This document shows, in pieces, positions 1 to 5,477 of a stretch of 5,600 nt of DNA. The stretch is taken from contig JAGRBY010000493.1 in NCBI GenBank assembly GCA_020433835.1, forward strand, positions 1 through 5,600, in the 5' to 3' direction. Under the pieces are notes generated by a model. That model was not told the origin of the DNA. It did not search any database and saw only the letters and a program-made list of their open reading frames with translations. Position numbers and translations under genes: made by a program. This DNA comes from Anaerolineae bacterium (GTDB taxonomy: Bacteria > Chloroflexota > Anaerolineae > 4572-78 > J111). Numbering within the stretch: position 1 is the first letter of the stretch; each line of letters begins with the position of its first letter.

Positions 1-21
1 TTCACAACGACCTTCCTACCT

Positions 22-72
22 TTCGTACCGACCGCCGAACCGTTCGTACCGACCGCCGAACCGTTCGTACCG
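22..72. repeat. 21-bp tandem repeat, about 2.4 copies
   Basis: The unit TTCGTACCGACCGCCGAACC plus G occurs at 22-42 and identically at 43-63, and a third partial copy (first nine bases) ends at 72. The preceding bases (about 11-21, CCTTCCTACCT) look like a degenerate partial unit. The array probably continues or decays to the left, beyond the window edge. The unit length is a multiple of three, but no supported ORF crosses it, so I treat it as an intergenic microrepeat. Its function is unknown. Confidence 0.85.
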
Positions 73-148
73 CGGAAAAATGACTCCTACCGGATTTCGA
101 TCCAATATCTTTGAACCCGAAAATTCTTTACAGATGAGGCAAAATTTT

Positions 149-221
149 GGACGCAGATGAACGCAGATAAACACTGATTTTTTTCTTTTTTATCTGAGAA
201 AATCTGCGTTCATCTGCGTCC
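149..221. repeat. 20-bp perfect inverted repeat with 10-bp internal period
   Basis: The left arm at 149-168 (GGACGCAGATGAACGCAGAT) is the exact reverse complement of 202-221. The loop is 33 bases and T-rich. Each arm is itself two 10-base words (ACGCAGATGA, ACGCAGATAA), and a decayed third word (ACACTGATTT) follows at 171-180. I recall this GCAGAT/ATCTGC word family as a common dispersed intergenic repeat in several bacterial phyla; that is from memory and unchecked. On RNA it would form a strong hairpin, but it lacks a terminal U run, so it is not called a terminator. Confidence 0.85.
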
Positions 222-263
222 CAATCCTCTTGTCGGTTTGAGGCGGAACTTTGTTAGATTGTT

Positions 264-354
264 GCGCGGTAACTATTCAGCGGATTTATTGTTTCTCAGC
301 CTCAGCCTTAGCCTCCGGCTGAAATCATCGCCCGCTGAATAGATATCTTACGCG
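264..354. repeat. Nested cruciform / REP-like palindromic element
   Basis: The outer perfect arms are CTATTCAGCGG (273-283) and CCGCTGAATAG (332-342). The pairing extends further out as CGCGGTAA near 265-272 against TTACGCG at 348-354, with a bulge. Inside lies a second hairpin, TCAGCC (302-307) with GGCTGA (317-322). Its left side is made of 6-base words CTCAGC, CTCAGC, CTTAGC (295-312). The compact, about 90-base, self-contained shape in a non-coding spacer resembles a dispersed palindromic element or a small non-autonomous mobile element. No transposase or target duplication is visible. Confidence 0.7.
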
Positions 355-385
355 TACACAGCCCAAGGGGTCAAGCTTTTCTTAA

Positions 386-405
386 ACAGTGCGTATAAAT
401 ACTGT
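386..405. promoter_or_regulatory. Possible promoter/operator of the WG-repeat gene
   Basis: An AT-rich hexamer TATAAA (394-399) could act as a -10 box and is bracketed by the short dyad ACAGT (386-390) and ACTGT (401-405). No convincing -35 box lies at the right spacing (371-376 reads TCAAGC). This is the best candidate in the 100 bases before the gene, but the call is weak. Confidence 0.25.
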
Positions 406-455
406 ACTTTGCTATTTCTGGGCGATTTAGCTTAGAATGGCCCCCATTTGTGCAA

Positions 456-462
456 AGAGAGG
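456..462 (+). promoter_or_regulatory. Ribosome binding site fixing the start at 470
   Basis: AGAGAGG lies seven bases before the ATG at 470. The alternative in-frame ATG at 437 has no purine-rich site in front of it and would put eleven residues ahead of a normal signal peptide. The start at 470 is therefore preferred. Confidence 0.8.
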
Positions 463-469
463 TTTTATT

Positions 470-3400
470 ATGACTGTGCCTGTAAAACAGCTTACGCTGA
501 TAACAACCGTGATGGTTGTCTGTTTTGTAATGACCGGAGCTGCGGTGGCTTATACGCCGGCCGCCCAAAGCGAACCGGATTTGTCGGAGGAAGCGTTAGC
601 CAATGCCGAATATCCGTCGGAATGGGCGGCTGAGGGCGTAGCTCAGCTTACCGACGGATCGTTTACCGAGCCTTATGGCGATGGCTCGGCTGCGGAGTTA
701 ACGGTTACCTTGGCCGAAACAATAGCTTACGGCGATCTTAATGGCGATGGCCTGGACGACGCCGTGGTGGTGCTAGTGACCGATCCGGGCGGTAGCGGCA
801 CCTTTTTTGATATCGCCGCTGTTTTGAATGACAAGGGCCAACCGCAGCCGGTAGCCTCGAAAACGCTGGGTGATCGCATCGAGATAAAATCTATTACCAT
901 CGACTCCGGTGAAATCTCGGTGGACATGGTCAGCCATGGCCCGCAAGACCCGCAATGTTGCCCCTCGCTGGAAACAACGCGTACCTTCACCTTGCAGGCT
1001 GATAAGCTGGTGCAAGCCGGCAAATTGGTTCCCTACAGTTCAGACGGCCAACTGTACGGCTATGTTGATCTGGCCGGTGACTGGATTGTCGAGCCGCAGT
1101 TTAATTTTGCCGATGCGTTTTCAGAAGATGTGGCTGTGGTCAATGTCGATGATCTGTACGGGTATATTGACCGTACCGGCGCGTTTATCATCGAGCCGCA
1201 GTTTAATTTCGCCTATCCCTTTGTCGATGGGCTGGCCGCCGTTAGCCTTGACCAAAAAGCCGGGTATATCGACCAGAGCGGGGCGTTTGTCATCGAGCCG
1301 CAGTTTGATTTCGCCAACAGTTTTTCCGAGGGGCTGGCTTTGATCGGTCTCAATGGCAAGTCCGGCTTTATCGACAAAAGTGGAACTATAGTCATCGAGC
1401 CGCAGTTTGATTTTGCCTTTGATTTTACCGAGGGACTGGCCGTGGTTGAGGTTGACGAGCAGTTTGGCTATATCGACTCCACCGGAGCCGTGGTCATTGA
1501 GCCGCAGTTTGATTTTGCCAACAACTTTTCCGAAGGATTGGCCGCCGTGGCCCAGGATAATAAGACCGGCTATATCGATCAAAGCGGGGCGTTTGTCATC
1601 AAGCCGGAATGGGAGCAGGGTTTTCCTTTTGCCGAGGGGCTGGCCTTTGTTGATGATGGCGAGCGGCGCGGCTATATCGATCAAACCGGCGCGTTTGTCA
1701 TCGATAATCCTGCTATTACCTTTGGCGATACCTTTGCCGAAGGTTTAGCCGCTGTGGAGATCGATGGTCAGTTTGGCTATATCAATACCGATGGCGATAT
1801 TGTCATCGAGCCGAAATTTGTTTCAGCCGGTGCGTTTGAAAACGGTCTGGCTTTTGTGTGGTTTGACAGCACCTGGGGCTATATCGATCAAACCGGCCAC
1901 TTTTTGTTTCAACTGCCGGTCACCGATCTGGCTTCTAACTCCTTCACCACCAGCGTAATCGACTTTTTGCCGGCGGTTCCGCCTGAGGTGAAGTCCGGAT
2001 CGTGCTTTGCCAACTCGTCCATCACGCTGATTGACAGTGCCTGGCGTTGTACGGTCGGCAACGAAATTTTCGATCCCTGTTTGGTGGCCGATGACGGCGA
2101 GACGCTGGTGTGTGGCGCTAACCCTATCTTAGCCGAGGCCGGCTTTCAACTGGAGCTAACCGAACCGCTGCCTGAGCCGGATCTGCCCACCGAAATCGCC
2201 GCTGACGACCAACGTCTGACGCTGGAGGCGCTCAGTAATATCGAATACCCTTCGGAATGGACCAAAGACGGTGTCGCGCCCCTGGCCGATGGGGAGTACT
2301 CGGAACCGTTTGATGAAAGCGTGTCGAGCGAAATATGGGTCGGTTTGGTTGAAGATCTGGTGGTTTACGGTGATGTGAATGACGATGGCCTGGAAGACGC
2401 TGTTGTGGTACTAACGACCTCTTCGGGCGGAACCGGCGTTTTTTATGCGCTGTACGCGGTGATCAATGACGAAGGCGAACCGAAGCCTGTCGCCTCTACC
2501 ATGTTGGGCGACCGGGTTATCATCAATAGCATCGCCATCAACCGGGGAGAAATCACCGTTGAGATGATCACCCAGCGGCCCAATGATGGTATGTGCTGCC
2601 CTACACTGCCGGTAACACTTCAATTTGTTCTTGAAGATGATACCCTGCTTTCCAGCACCACGGCCTGGCTTATGGAATTGGCCGACGGCTCTTACTGTAG
2701 TTTCGCTACCGGAGCAACCGGCCTGGTTGAGAAGAAACGGGTTAACTTTTTCTGCTCTGATGATGGGGCCATTATTGGCGGTTTGCAGGTTGGCCCGGTA
2801 TGGAGCGCCGAGAAGGTGATCTTTGATGAGGAGGCGAATGATCCGTTTGCCATCAAGGAGCGGAATTCGGTTGATATTCTGTCCGTTTGGCAGCCGGTTA
2901 ATCCGGCGGCCGTCAGCGCCAAAATCGGTCTGACCATCGCTGATGTCAGCCTCGATTTGGGCGACGTGGCCAAAAGCATCCAGGGGCAGCTTATCCCGAC
3001 CAATCCGTACAACCCCAATGTGCCGCCCCAACTGAACGGCTCACCGGCTCATATTCGCTTTGCGTTTGATGAGGAAGTGCTGCCAACGTGGGGCAGCGTT
3101 TACCTGAACAGCCCCCAACTGTTGATCTATCCGGTTGACGATTACCTGGCTATGTACGAAGCCACGGCCTCGACCGCTGTGGCAGAGCGTATTGACGCTT
3201 TACAAACGCTGCTCGATGACCGGCCTGAGACCATCGACGAAGCTATTCCGGTTTTGCCTGGTTTAGGCGATGCCGTTCAGGATTTGCGTGTTCAGATTGC
3301 TTATTTGGAGTTTGAGCAGGGGCAGGGTATCCGTTTTGTCACCCATTACGCTCAAGATGCTAACCCGATCATCAATGAGACGGTTTTTTACACGTTTCAA

Positions 3401-3637
3401 GGCTTAACCAACGACGGTCAGTTTTATGTGGCGCTGTACTATCCGGTTTCCACCGCAGCCTTACCTGACTCTTTCGACGAGACCGAAGCTGCTGATGATT
3501 ACGATGCGTTCCTGGAGAATTTCGAAACCTATCTTCAAGAAACCCATGATAGCCTCAACGGTCTCGATCCCGCTGACTTTTCGCCTGATTTAACCGATTT
3601 AGACAGTTTGGTGAAGTCGCTGGTTATTAAGCCGTAG
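470..3637 (+). CDS. Secreted multidomain WG-repeat protein (1055 aa)
   Basis: Large exported protein of unknown specific role. Residues 1-27 form a Sec-type signal peptide: Lys6, a hydrophobic core, and likely cleavage after AVA (25-27). Cys18 sits inside the core without a lipobox, so this is not a lipoprotein. Domains in order: A (about 42-180) with a calcium-loop-like D89xN91xD93G motif and a CCP motif at 163-165; nine WG-type repeats (192-487); B (about 508-567) with Cys 512, 527, 537, 548 and the motifs WRC and DPC; a second copy of A (587-726); C (about 736-810) with Cys743 and Cys762; and D (about 812-1055), which resembles C-terminal regions I recall from other large secreted Chloroflexota proteins. 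WG repeats usually build beta-rich binding scaffolds. No catalytic motif is visible, so a cell-surface or extracellular binding role is inferred. The gene ends in tandem stops (TAG, TAA), five bases from the convergent neighbour. Confidence 0.93.
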   Translation: MTVPVKQLTLITTVMVVCFVMTGAAVAYTPAAQSEPDLSEEALANAEYPSEWAAEGVAQLTDGSFTEPYGDGSAAELTVTLAETIAYGDLNGDGLDDAVVVLVTDPGGSGTFFDIAAVLNDKGQPQPVASKTLGDRIEIKSITIDSGEISVDMVSHGPQDPQCCPSLETTRTFTLQADKLVQAGKLVPYSSDGQLYGYVDLAGDWIVEPQFNFADAFSEDVAVVNVDDLYGYIDRTGAFIIEPQFNFAYPFVDGLAAVSLDQKAGYIDQSGAFVIEPQFDFANSFSEGLALIGLNGKSGFIDKSGTIVIEPQFDFAFDFTEGLAVVEVDEQFGYIDSTGAVVIEPQFDFANNFSEGLAAVAQDNKTGYIDQSGAFVIKPEWEQGFPFAEGLAFVDDGERRGYIDQTGAFVIDNPAITFGDTFAEGLAAVEIDGQFGYINTDGDIVIEPKFVSAGAFENGLAFVWFDSTWGYIDQTGHFLFQLPVTDLASNSFTTSVIDFLPAVPPEVKSGSCFANSSITLIDSAWRCTVGNEIFDPCLVADDGETLVCGANPILAEAGFQLELTEPLPEPDLPTEIAADDQRLTLEALSNIEYPSEWTKDGVAPLADGEYSEPFDESVSSEIWVGLVEDLVVYGDVNDDGLEDAVVVLTTSSGGTGVFYALYAVINDEGEPKPVASTMLGDRVIINSIAINRGEITVEMITQRPNDGMCCPTLPVTLQFVLEDDTLLSSTTAWLMELADGSYCSFATGATGLVEKKRVNFFCSDDGAIIGGLQVGPVWSAEKVIFDEEANDPFAIKERNSVDILSVWQPVNPAAVSAKIGLTIADVSLDLGDVAKSIQGQLIPTNPYNPNVPPQLNGSPAHIRFAFDEEVLPTWGSVYLNSPQLLIYPVDDYLAMYEATASTAVAERIDALQTLLDDRPETIDEAIPVLPGLGDAVQDLRVQIAYLEFEQGQGIRFVTHYAQDANPIINETVFYTFQGLTNDGQFYVALYYPVSTAALPDSFDETEAADDYDAFLENFETYLQETHDSLNGLDPADFSPDLTDLDSLVKSLVIKP
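593..1009 (+). repeat. Domain A, copy 1 (within the WG protein)
   Basis: Residues 42-180 of the WG protein. Landmarks are EYPSEW near the start, GDLNGDGLDD (88-97, an EF-hand-like acidic loop), a VASxxLGDR strand motif, and CCP (163-165). The same landmarks recur in the copy at 2228-2647. The glycine opening the acidic loop and the first Cys of CCP are exactly 75 residues apart in both copies. I recall this as a recurring secreted domain with an AYGDLNGDG / CCPT signature, but I cannot give it a family accession with confidence. Confidence 0.8.
1043..1930 (+). repeat. Nine tandem 102-bp units encoding WG-type repeats
   Basis: Residues 192-487 repeat every 34 residues on the pattern G-Y/F-I-D-x-x-G-x-x-x-I-E-P-Q-F, then F-x-x-x-F-x-x-G-L-A-x-V. 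The codon matching the Glu of IEPQF falls at 1091, 1193, 1295, 1397, 1499, 1601, 1703, 1808 and 1910. The period is exactly 102 bases except for one 105-base step (one extra codon in unit 7). Units 1-5 share a near-identical block around GAGCCGCAGTTT, while units 6-9 are diverged. The name-giving Trp-Gly pair survives only in unit 9 (Trp469); the other units have Tyr, Phe, Ala, Ser, Thr or Arg before the Gly. Confidence 0.95.
2228..2647 (+). repeat. Domain A, copy 2 (within the WG protein)
   Basis: Residues 587-726 repeat domain A nearly colinearly. EYPSEW recurs, the acidic loop is GDVNDDGLED (634-643), VASTMLGDR recurs, and CCP is at 709-711. The offset between copies is 545-546 residues, so there is at most about one residue of indel. 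DNA identity is clearly lower than protein similarity, so the duplication is older than the amplification of WG units 1-5. Confidence 0.85.
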
Positions 3638-3642
3638 TAAGG

Positions 3643-4950
3643 TTAGGCATGCCCGCTTCTGATTTTGAGGTCGAGTAACATCGGTGTTTTGGAGATGCCC
3701 GGTTCATAACAATAAACCAACTGCTCGCAGCGGCGCAGTATTTCATTGGGCGACAAATCCAGAAGGGTGGGCAAAAATTGGCTTAGATCTTGCTTGATCA
3801 AGCTCAAACTTAACATGGTTGGTGTTGAGATGGCAACCTTTTGAATTATGCCGTGTTCGTTTACGGAGTAATCGTGTTTTAGAAGGCCAAAAGGCGTTTC
3901 AGCCAGATGACTGCCATCGCCGGCTTTGGGCGCAACCGGTAACCGACTGGGAACGGGCTGCACATAGTTTTCGATAATCGACTGGGCCTTTTCGATAGCC
4001 TGAACCAGCTCTATCGATCGGGCTATGATAGATGTGAACGGGTTGCGGTTGGGTAAACACAAGCCTGTTTCTGCTAAAGCAGATCGAGCTGCCGGAGCAA
4101 GATTCTGAAAGTTGTGGTTGAGTCGGGCTAATGGGCCAACAAAATAGTGTACCTCTGGGACATACTTGTTGTAAGAGCTATTACCATTTTTAACACCGTT
4201 GGTATGGGTTAGATAGCGGCGAATATCCTCATGAGAGAGGGTCGATTGTTTTGAGAGCACCGTTTGGCCTTCAAACATGGGATATTCCGTAGGATGGTGA
4301 AAAGCAACAAAATCGCCAGCAGAGGTAAAATCGGGCAGATCAAAGTTGGCTGTCCACGTTACGGTTTGAAGGGCTGCTTCTAATCCCCAGGCCAATTCAT
4401 CATTAAGTGCAAGGAGATCTTGATGGGTAGGGGTTTGGTAAAAGCCGCCTACACATAGACAGTTGGTGTACTTGTCTTCACCGCTTACAATTCGGCGCAA
4501 TGTCTGGCCAAATTGCCTCAAGCGCAGGCCACGGTCAATGATGGGCTTCAACGTTGGGATGGCGGCCATGGCTATGGCATTATCATAGCCCAGCAACCGG
4601 GGCGCATGGCGTAAGTAAATATGAAACGCGTGATTTTCAATCCAAGATGCACAATTTAAAAGGTCTCGTAGAGCCTGAATCTTGGCTGAAACGGTTATGC
4701 CCAATACTTTTTCCAAAGCATGCACGGTTGCAAGCTGACACGAGGTTGTGCAAAAGCCTTGAATTTGGGTCATAATTGCGGAAGCAGCTTGAAAATCTTG
4801 ATTGTATAAAAATGTCTCGATAAAGCGGGCTGATTCAAGACGTTGTAGTTGTAAGTGGGTAACTTTTCCGTTTTCGACCACTATATCGATGACATGTTTT
4901 GGCTTGTTGAGGGCCATTTGGGTTGTTATGTCGGGCCGTTGATCGTTCAT
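3643..4950 (-). CDS. [NiFe]-hydrogenase large-subunit homologue lacking NiFe ligands (435 aa)
   Basis: Homologue of the catalytic subunit of group 3b cytosolic NAD(P)-linked hydrogenases / sulfhydrogenases, which are usually about 430 residues. Scaffold matches: ENGKV (26-30), the L1 region around 61-80 ending TVHALE, VGGF (167-170), YFVGPLARLN (269-278), NPF..I..R.IELV (303-316), AETPFGLLKHDY (350-361), LLDL (396-399), RRCEQLV (406-412). Active-site positions are lost. L1, normally CGxC, reads Q64-G-F-C67; L2, normally DPCxxCxxH, reads E416-P-G418-I-S-K421-T-P-M; EAPRG reads E351-T-P-F354-G; the N-terminal VEG reads N15-K16-P17. Nickel-iron chemistry is therefore not expected. The ORF is otherwise intact, which argues against simple decay. 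The ATG at 4950 has only a weak upstream purine tract (AAAAAGA); Met12 is an alternative. There is no signal peptide, so it is probably cytosolic. No small subunit or maturation gene is adjacent. Its function is unknown. Confidence 0.9.
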   Translation of the reverse strand: MNDQRPDITTQMALNKPKHVIDIVVENGKVTHLQLQRLESARFIETFLYNQDFQAASAIMTQIQGFCTTSCQLATVHALEKVLGITVSAKIQALRDLLNCASWIENHAFHIYLRHAPRLLGYDNAIAMAAIPTLKPIIDRGLRLRQFGQTLRRIVSGEDKYTNCLCVGGFYQTPTHQDLLALNDELAWGLEAALQTVTWTANFDLPDFTSAGDFVAFHHPTEYPMFEGQTVLSKQSTLSHEDIRRYLTHTNGVKNGNSSYNKYVPEVHYFVGPLARLNHNFQNLAPAARSALAETGLCLPNRNPFTSIIARSIELVQAIEKAQSIIENYVQPVPSRLPVAPKAGDGSHLAETPFGLLKHDYSVNEHGIIQKVAISTPTMLSLSLIKQDLSQFLPTLLDLSPNEILRRCEQLVYCYEPGISKTPMLLDLKIRSGHA

Positions 4951-5006
4951 TGTTTGATAATCTTTTTGTGAAAAATATCACGAATTGGATTAAAAAATTT
5001 TTATTT

Positions 5007-5042
5007 ACTAAATTCATTATTTAGTTGTTACCCACAGTTTAA
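5007..5042 (-). promoter_or_regulatory. Putative promoter with operator-like dyad for the hydrogenase-like gene
   Basis: A perfect 7-bp dyad ACTAAAT (5007-5013), 5-base spacer, ATTTAGT (5019-5025) lies about 60 bases before the start at 4950. Read on the minus strand it overlaps a possible -10 box AATAAT (5016-5021), with TTAAAC (5037-5042) as a -35-like box at a short spacing of 15. The 19-bp symmetric site over a -10 region is what a repressor operator would look like. The dyad itself is certain; the promoter role is inferred. An A/T run at 4991-5003 lies between it and the gene and may be curved DNA. Confidence 0.35.
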
Positions 5043-5047
5043 CGTAA

Positions 5048-5093
5048 AACCAGGAAAGTTGGACTAGCCACATTAGCAGGAAAGATCCTGGTT
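5048..5093. repeat. 8-bp inverted repeat with nested direct repeat
   Basis: AACCAGGA (5048-5055) is the exact reverse complement of TCCTGGTT (5086-5093). CAGGAAAG also occurs twice in the same orientation, at 5051-5058 and 5077-5084, 26 bases apart. It lies in the divergent intergenic region upstream of the hydrogenase-like gene. The role is unknown. Confidence 0.5.
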
Positions 5094-5094
5094 A

Positions 5095-5129
5095 GATGAC
5101 GGGTTTATTTTTTAAAAAAACTGGTCATC
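5095..5129. repeat. Imperfect 35-bp palindrome
   Basis: GATGAC (5095-5100) pairs with GTCATC (5124-5129). Inside, GTTT (5103-5106) pairs with AAAC (5118-5121), then three T-A pairs close a TTT loop. It is isolated between divergent genes, so it terminates neither of them, and it has no T run after the stem. It could be a protein-binding site or a remnant of a small mobile element. Confidence 0.55.
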
Positions 5130-5214
5130 AGAACAGGGTCAGTGAGCAAATAATTTTAATAATCATAGCCTGCCAGAACGACTACAATGCGCTATTAGCT
5201 TACTTTGCTGGTAC

Positions 5215-5228
5215 AGGATATGTATCCT
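5215..5228. repeat. Short palindrome AGGATA-TG-TATCCT
   Basis: This is a perfect 6-bp dyad with a 2-base centre in the divergent intergenic region. It is operator-like in size, but short enough to arise by chance. No promoter could be tied to it. Confidence 0.35.
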
Positions 5229-5280
5229 ACTTTACTTCCATTAATTGTCTAATGGTGTAAATAGGTTTATTATTGTCTTG

Positions 5281-5295
5281 GATTTACGATAAATC
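5281..5295. repeat. Short hairpin GATTTA-CGA-TAAATC
   Basis: This is a perfect 6-bp stem with a 3-base loop, AT-rich, about 190 bases before the GH57 start. Bases 5130-5360 otherwise show no gene and no strong signal. Confidence 0.35.
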
Positions 5296-5360
5296 TTGCT
5301 CAATTTGCTGCTATGCCACCAAACCCCTCAAGTAGATCCAAGCTTATCATAAAGCAGAAG

Positions 5361-5450
5361 CTGTTAAGTGAACTAACAGAACTCTTTACTCTTACCTGTA
5401 AAGTTGCAGCTATCTGTATTATTTTAAGTGCCCTAATAGAATAATGGGCA
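5361..5450 (+). promoter_or_regulatory. Putative regulatory leader of the GH57 gene: three hairpins and a 60-bp-spaced direct repeat
   Basis: Three hairpins follow closely: CTGTTA/TAACAG (5361-5379), CTTTAC/GTAAAG (5384-5403), and TGCCC/GGGCA (5429-5450). In addition, an 18-base word TTAAGTGnnCTAAnAGAA occurs at 5364-5381 and again at 5424-5441, matching at 15 of 18 positions with starts exactly 60 bases apart. The second copy overlaps TAGAAT (5437-5442), a five-of-six match to a -10 box, although no good -35 accompanies it. Paired regulator sites or a structured 5' leader are both possible. The function is inferred from position only. Confidence 0.35.
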
Positions 5451-5460
5451 AAAAAGCAGA

Positions 5461-5467
5461 AGAGGAG
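5461..5467 (+). promoter_or_regulatory. Ribosome binding site for the GTG-started GH57 gene
   Basis: AGAGGAG ends ten bases before the GTG at 5478. In that frame the nearest upstream stop is TAA at 5442-5444 and there is no in-frame ATG between, so the GTG with this site is the best start. Confidence 0.7.
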
Positions 5468-5477
5468 AAATTTTGCA

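Noticed and set aside
22..72. CRISPR-like array
   Set aside because: The units are directly adjacent with no spacers, and only about 2.4 copies exist.
80..160. 26-codon ORF between the 21-bp repeats and the inverted repeat
   Set aside because: It has only a weak purine tract before it, no recognisable protein, and it ends inside the repeat arm.
149..221. Rho-independent terminator
   Set aside because: The T-rich run lies in the loop, not after the stem, and no upstream gene end is visible.
437..469. Upstream ATG at 437 as the start of the WG protein
   Set aside because: It has no ribosome binding site and adds eleven residues before a normal signal peptide; the ATG at 470 has AGAGAGG at good spacing.
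470..550. Lipoprotein signal in the WG protein
   Set aside because: The only early Cys (residue 18) is preceded by Val in the hydrophobic core, not by a Gly/Ala/Ser lipobox position, and a normal AVA cleavage site follows.
1121..1684. Long minus-strand ORF opposite the WG repeats
   Set aside because: It is the mirror of the 102-bp repeat on the other strand; its open frame follows from repeated codons and it has no start signals of its own.
2411..3031. 206-codon minus-strand ORF inside the WG gene
   Set aside because: It lies fully opposite a well-supported coding frame and has no recognisable domain or ribosome binding site.
3679..3705. Frameshift hiding a normal DPCxxC motif in the hydrogenase-like gene
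   Set aside because: The frame stays aligned with the family before (RRCEQLV) and after (LLDLKIR) the motif, and the other frames here contain no CxxC.
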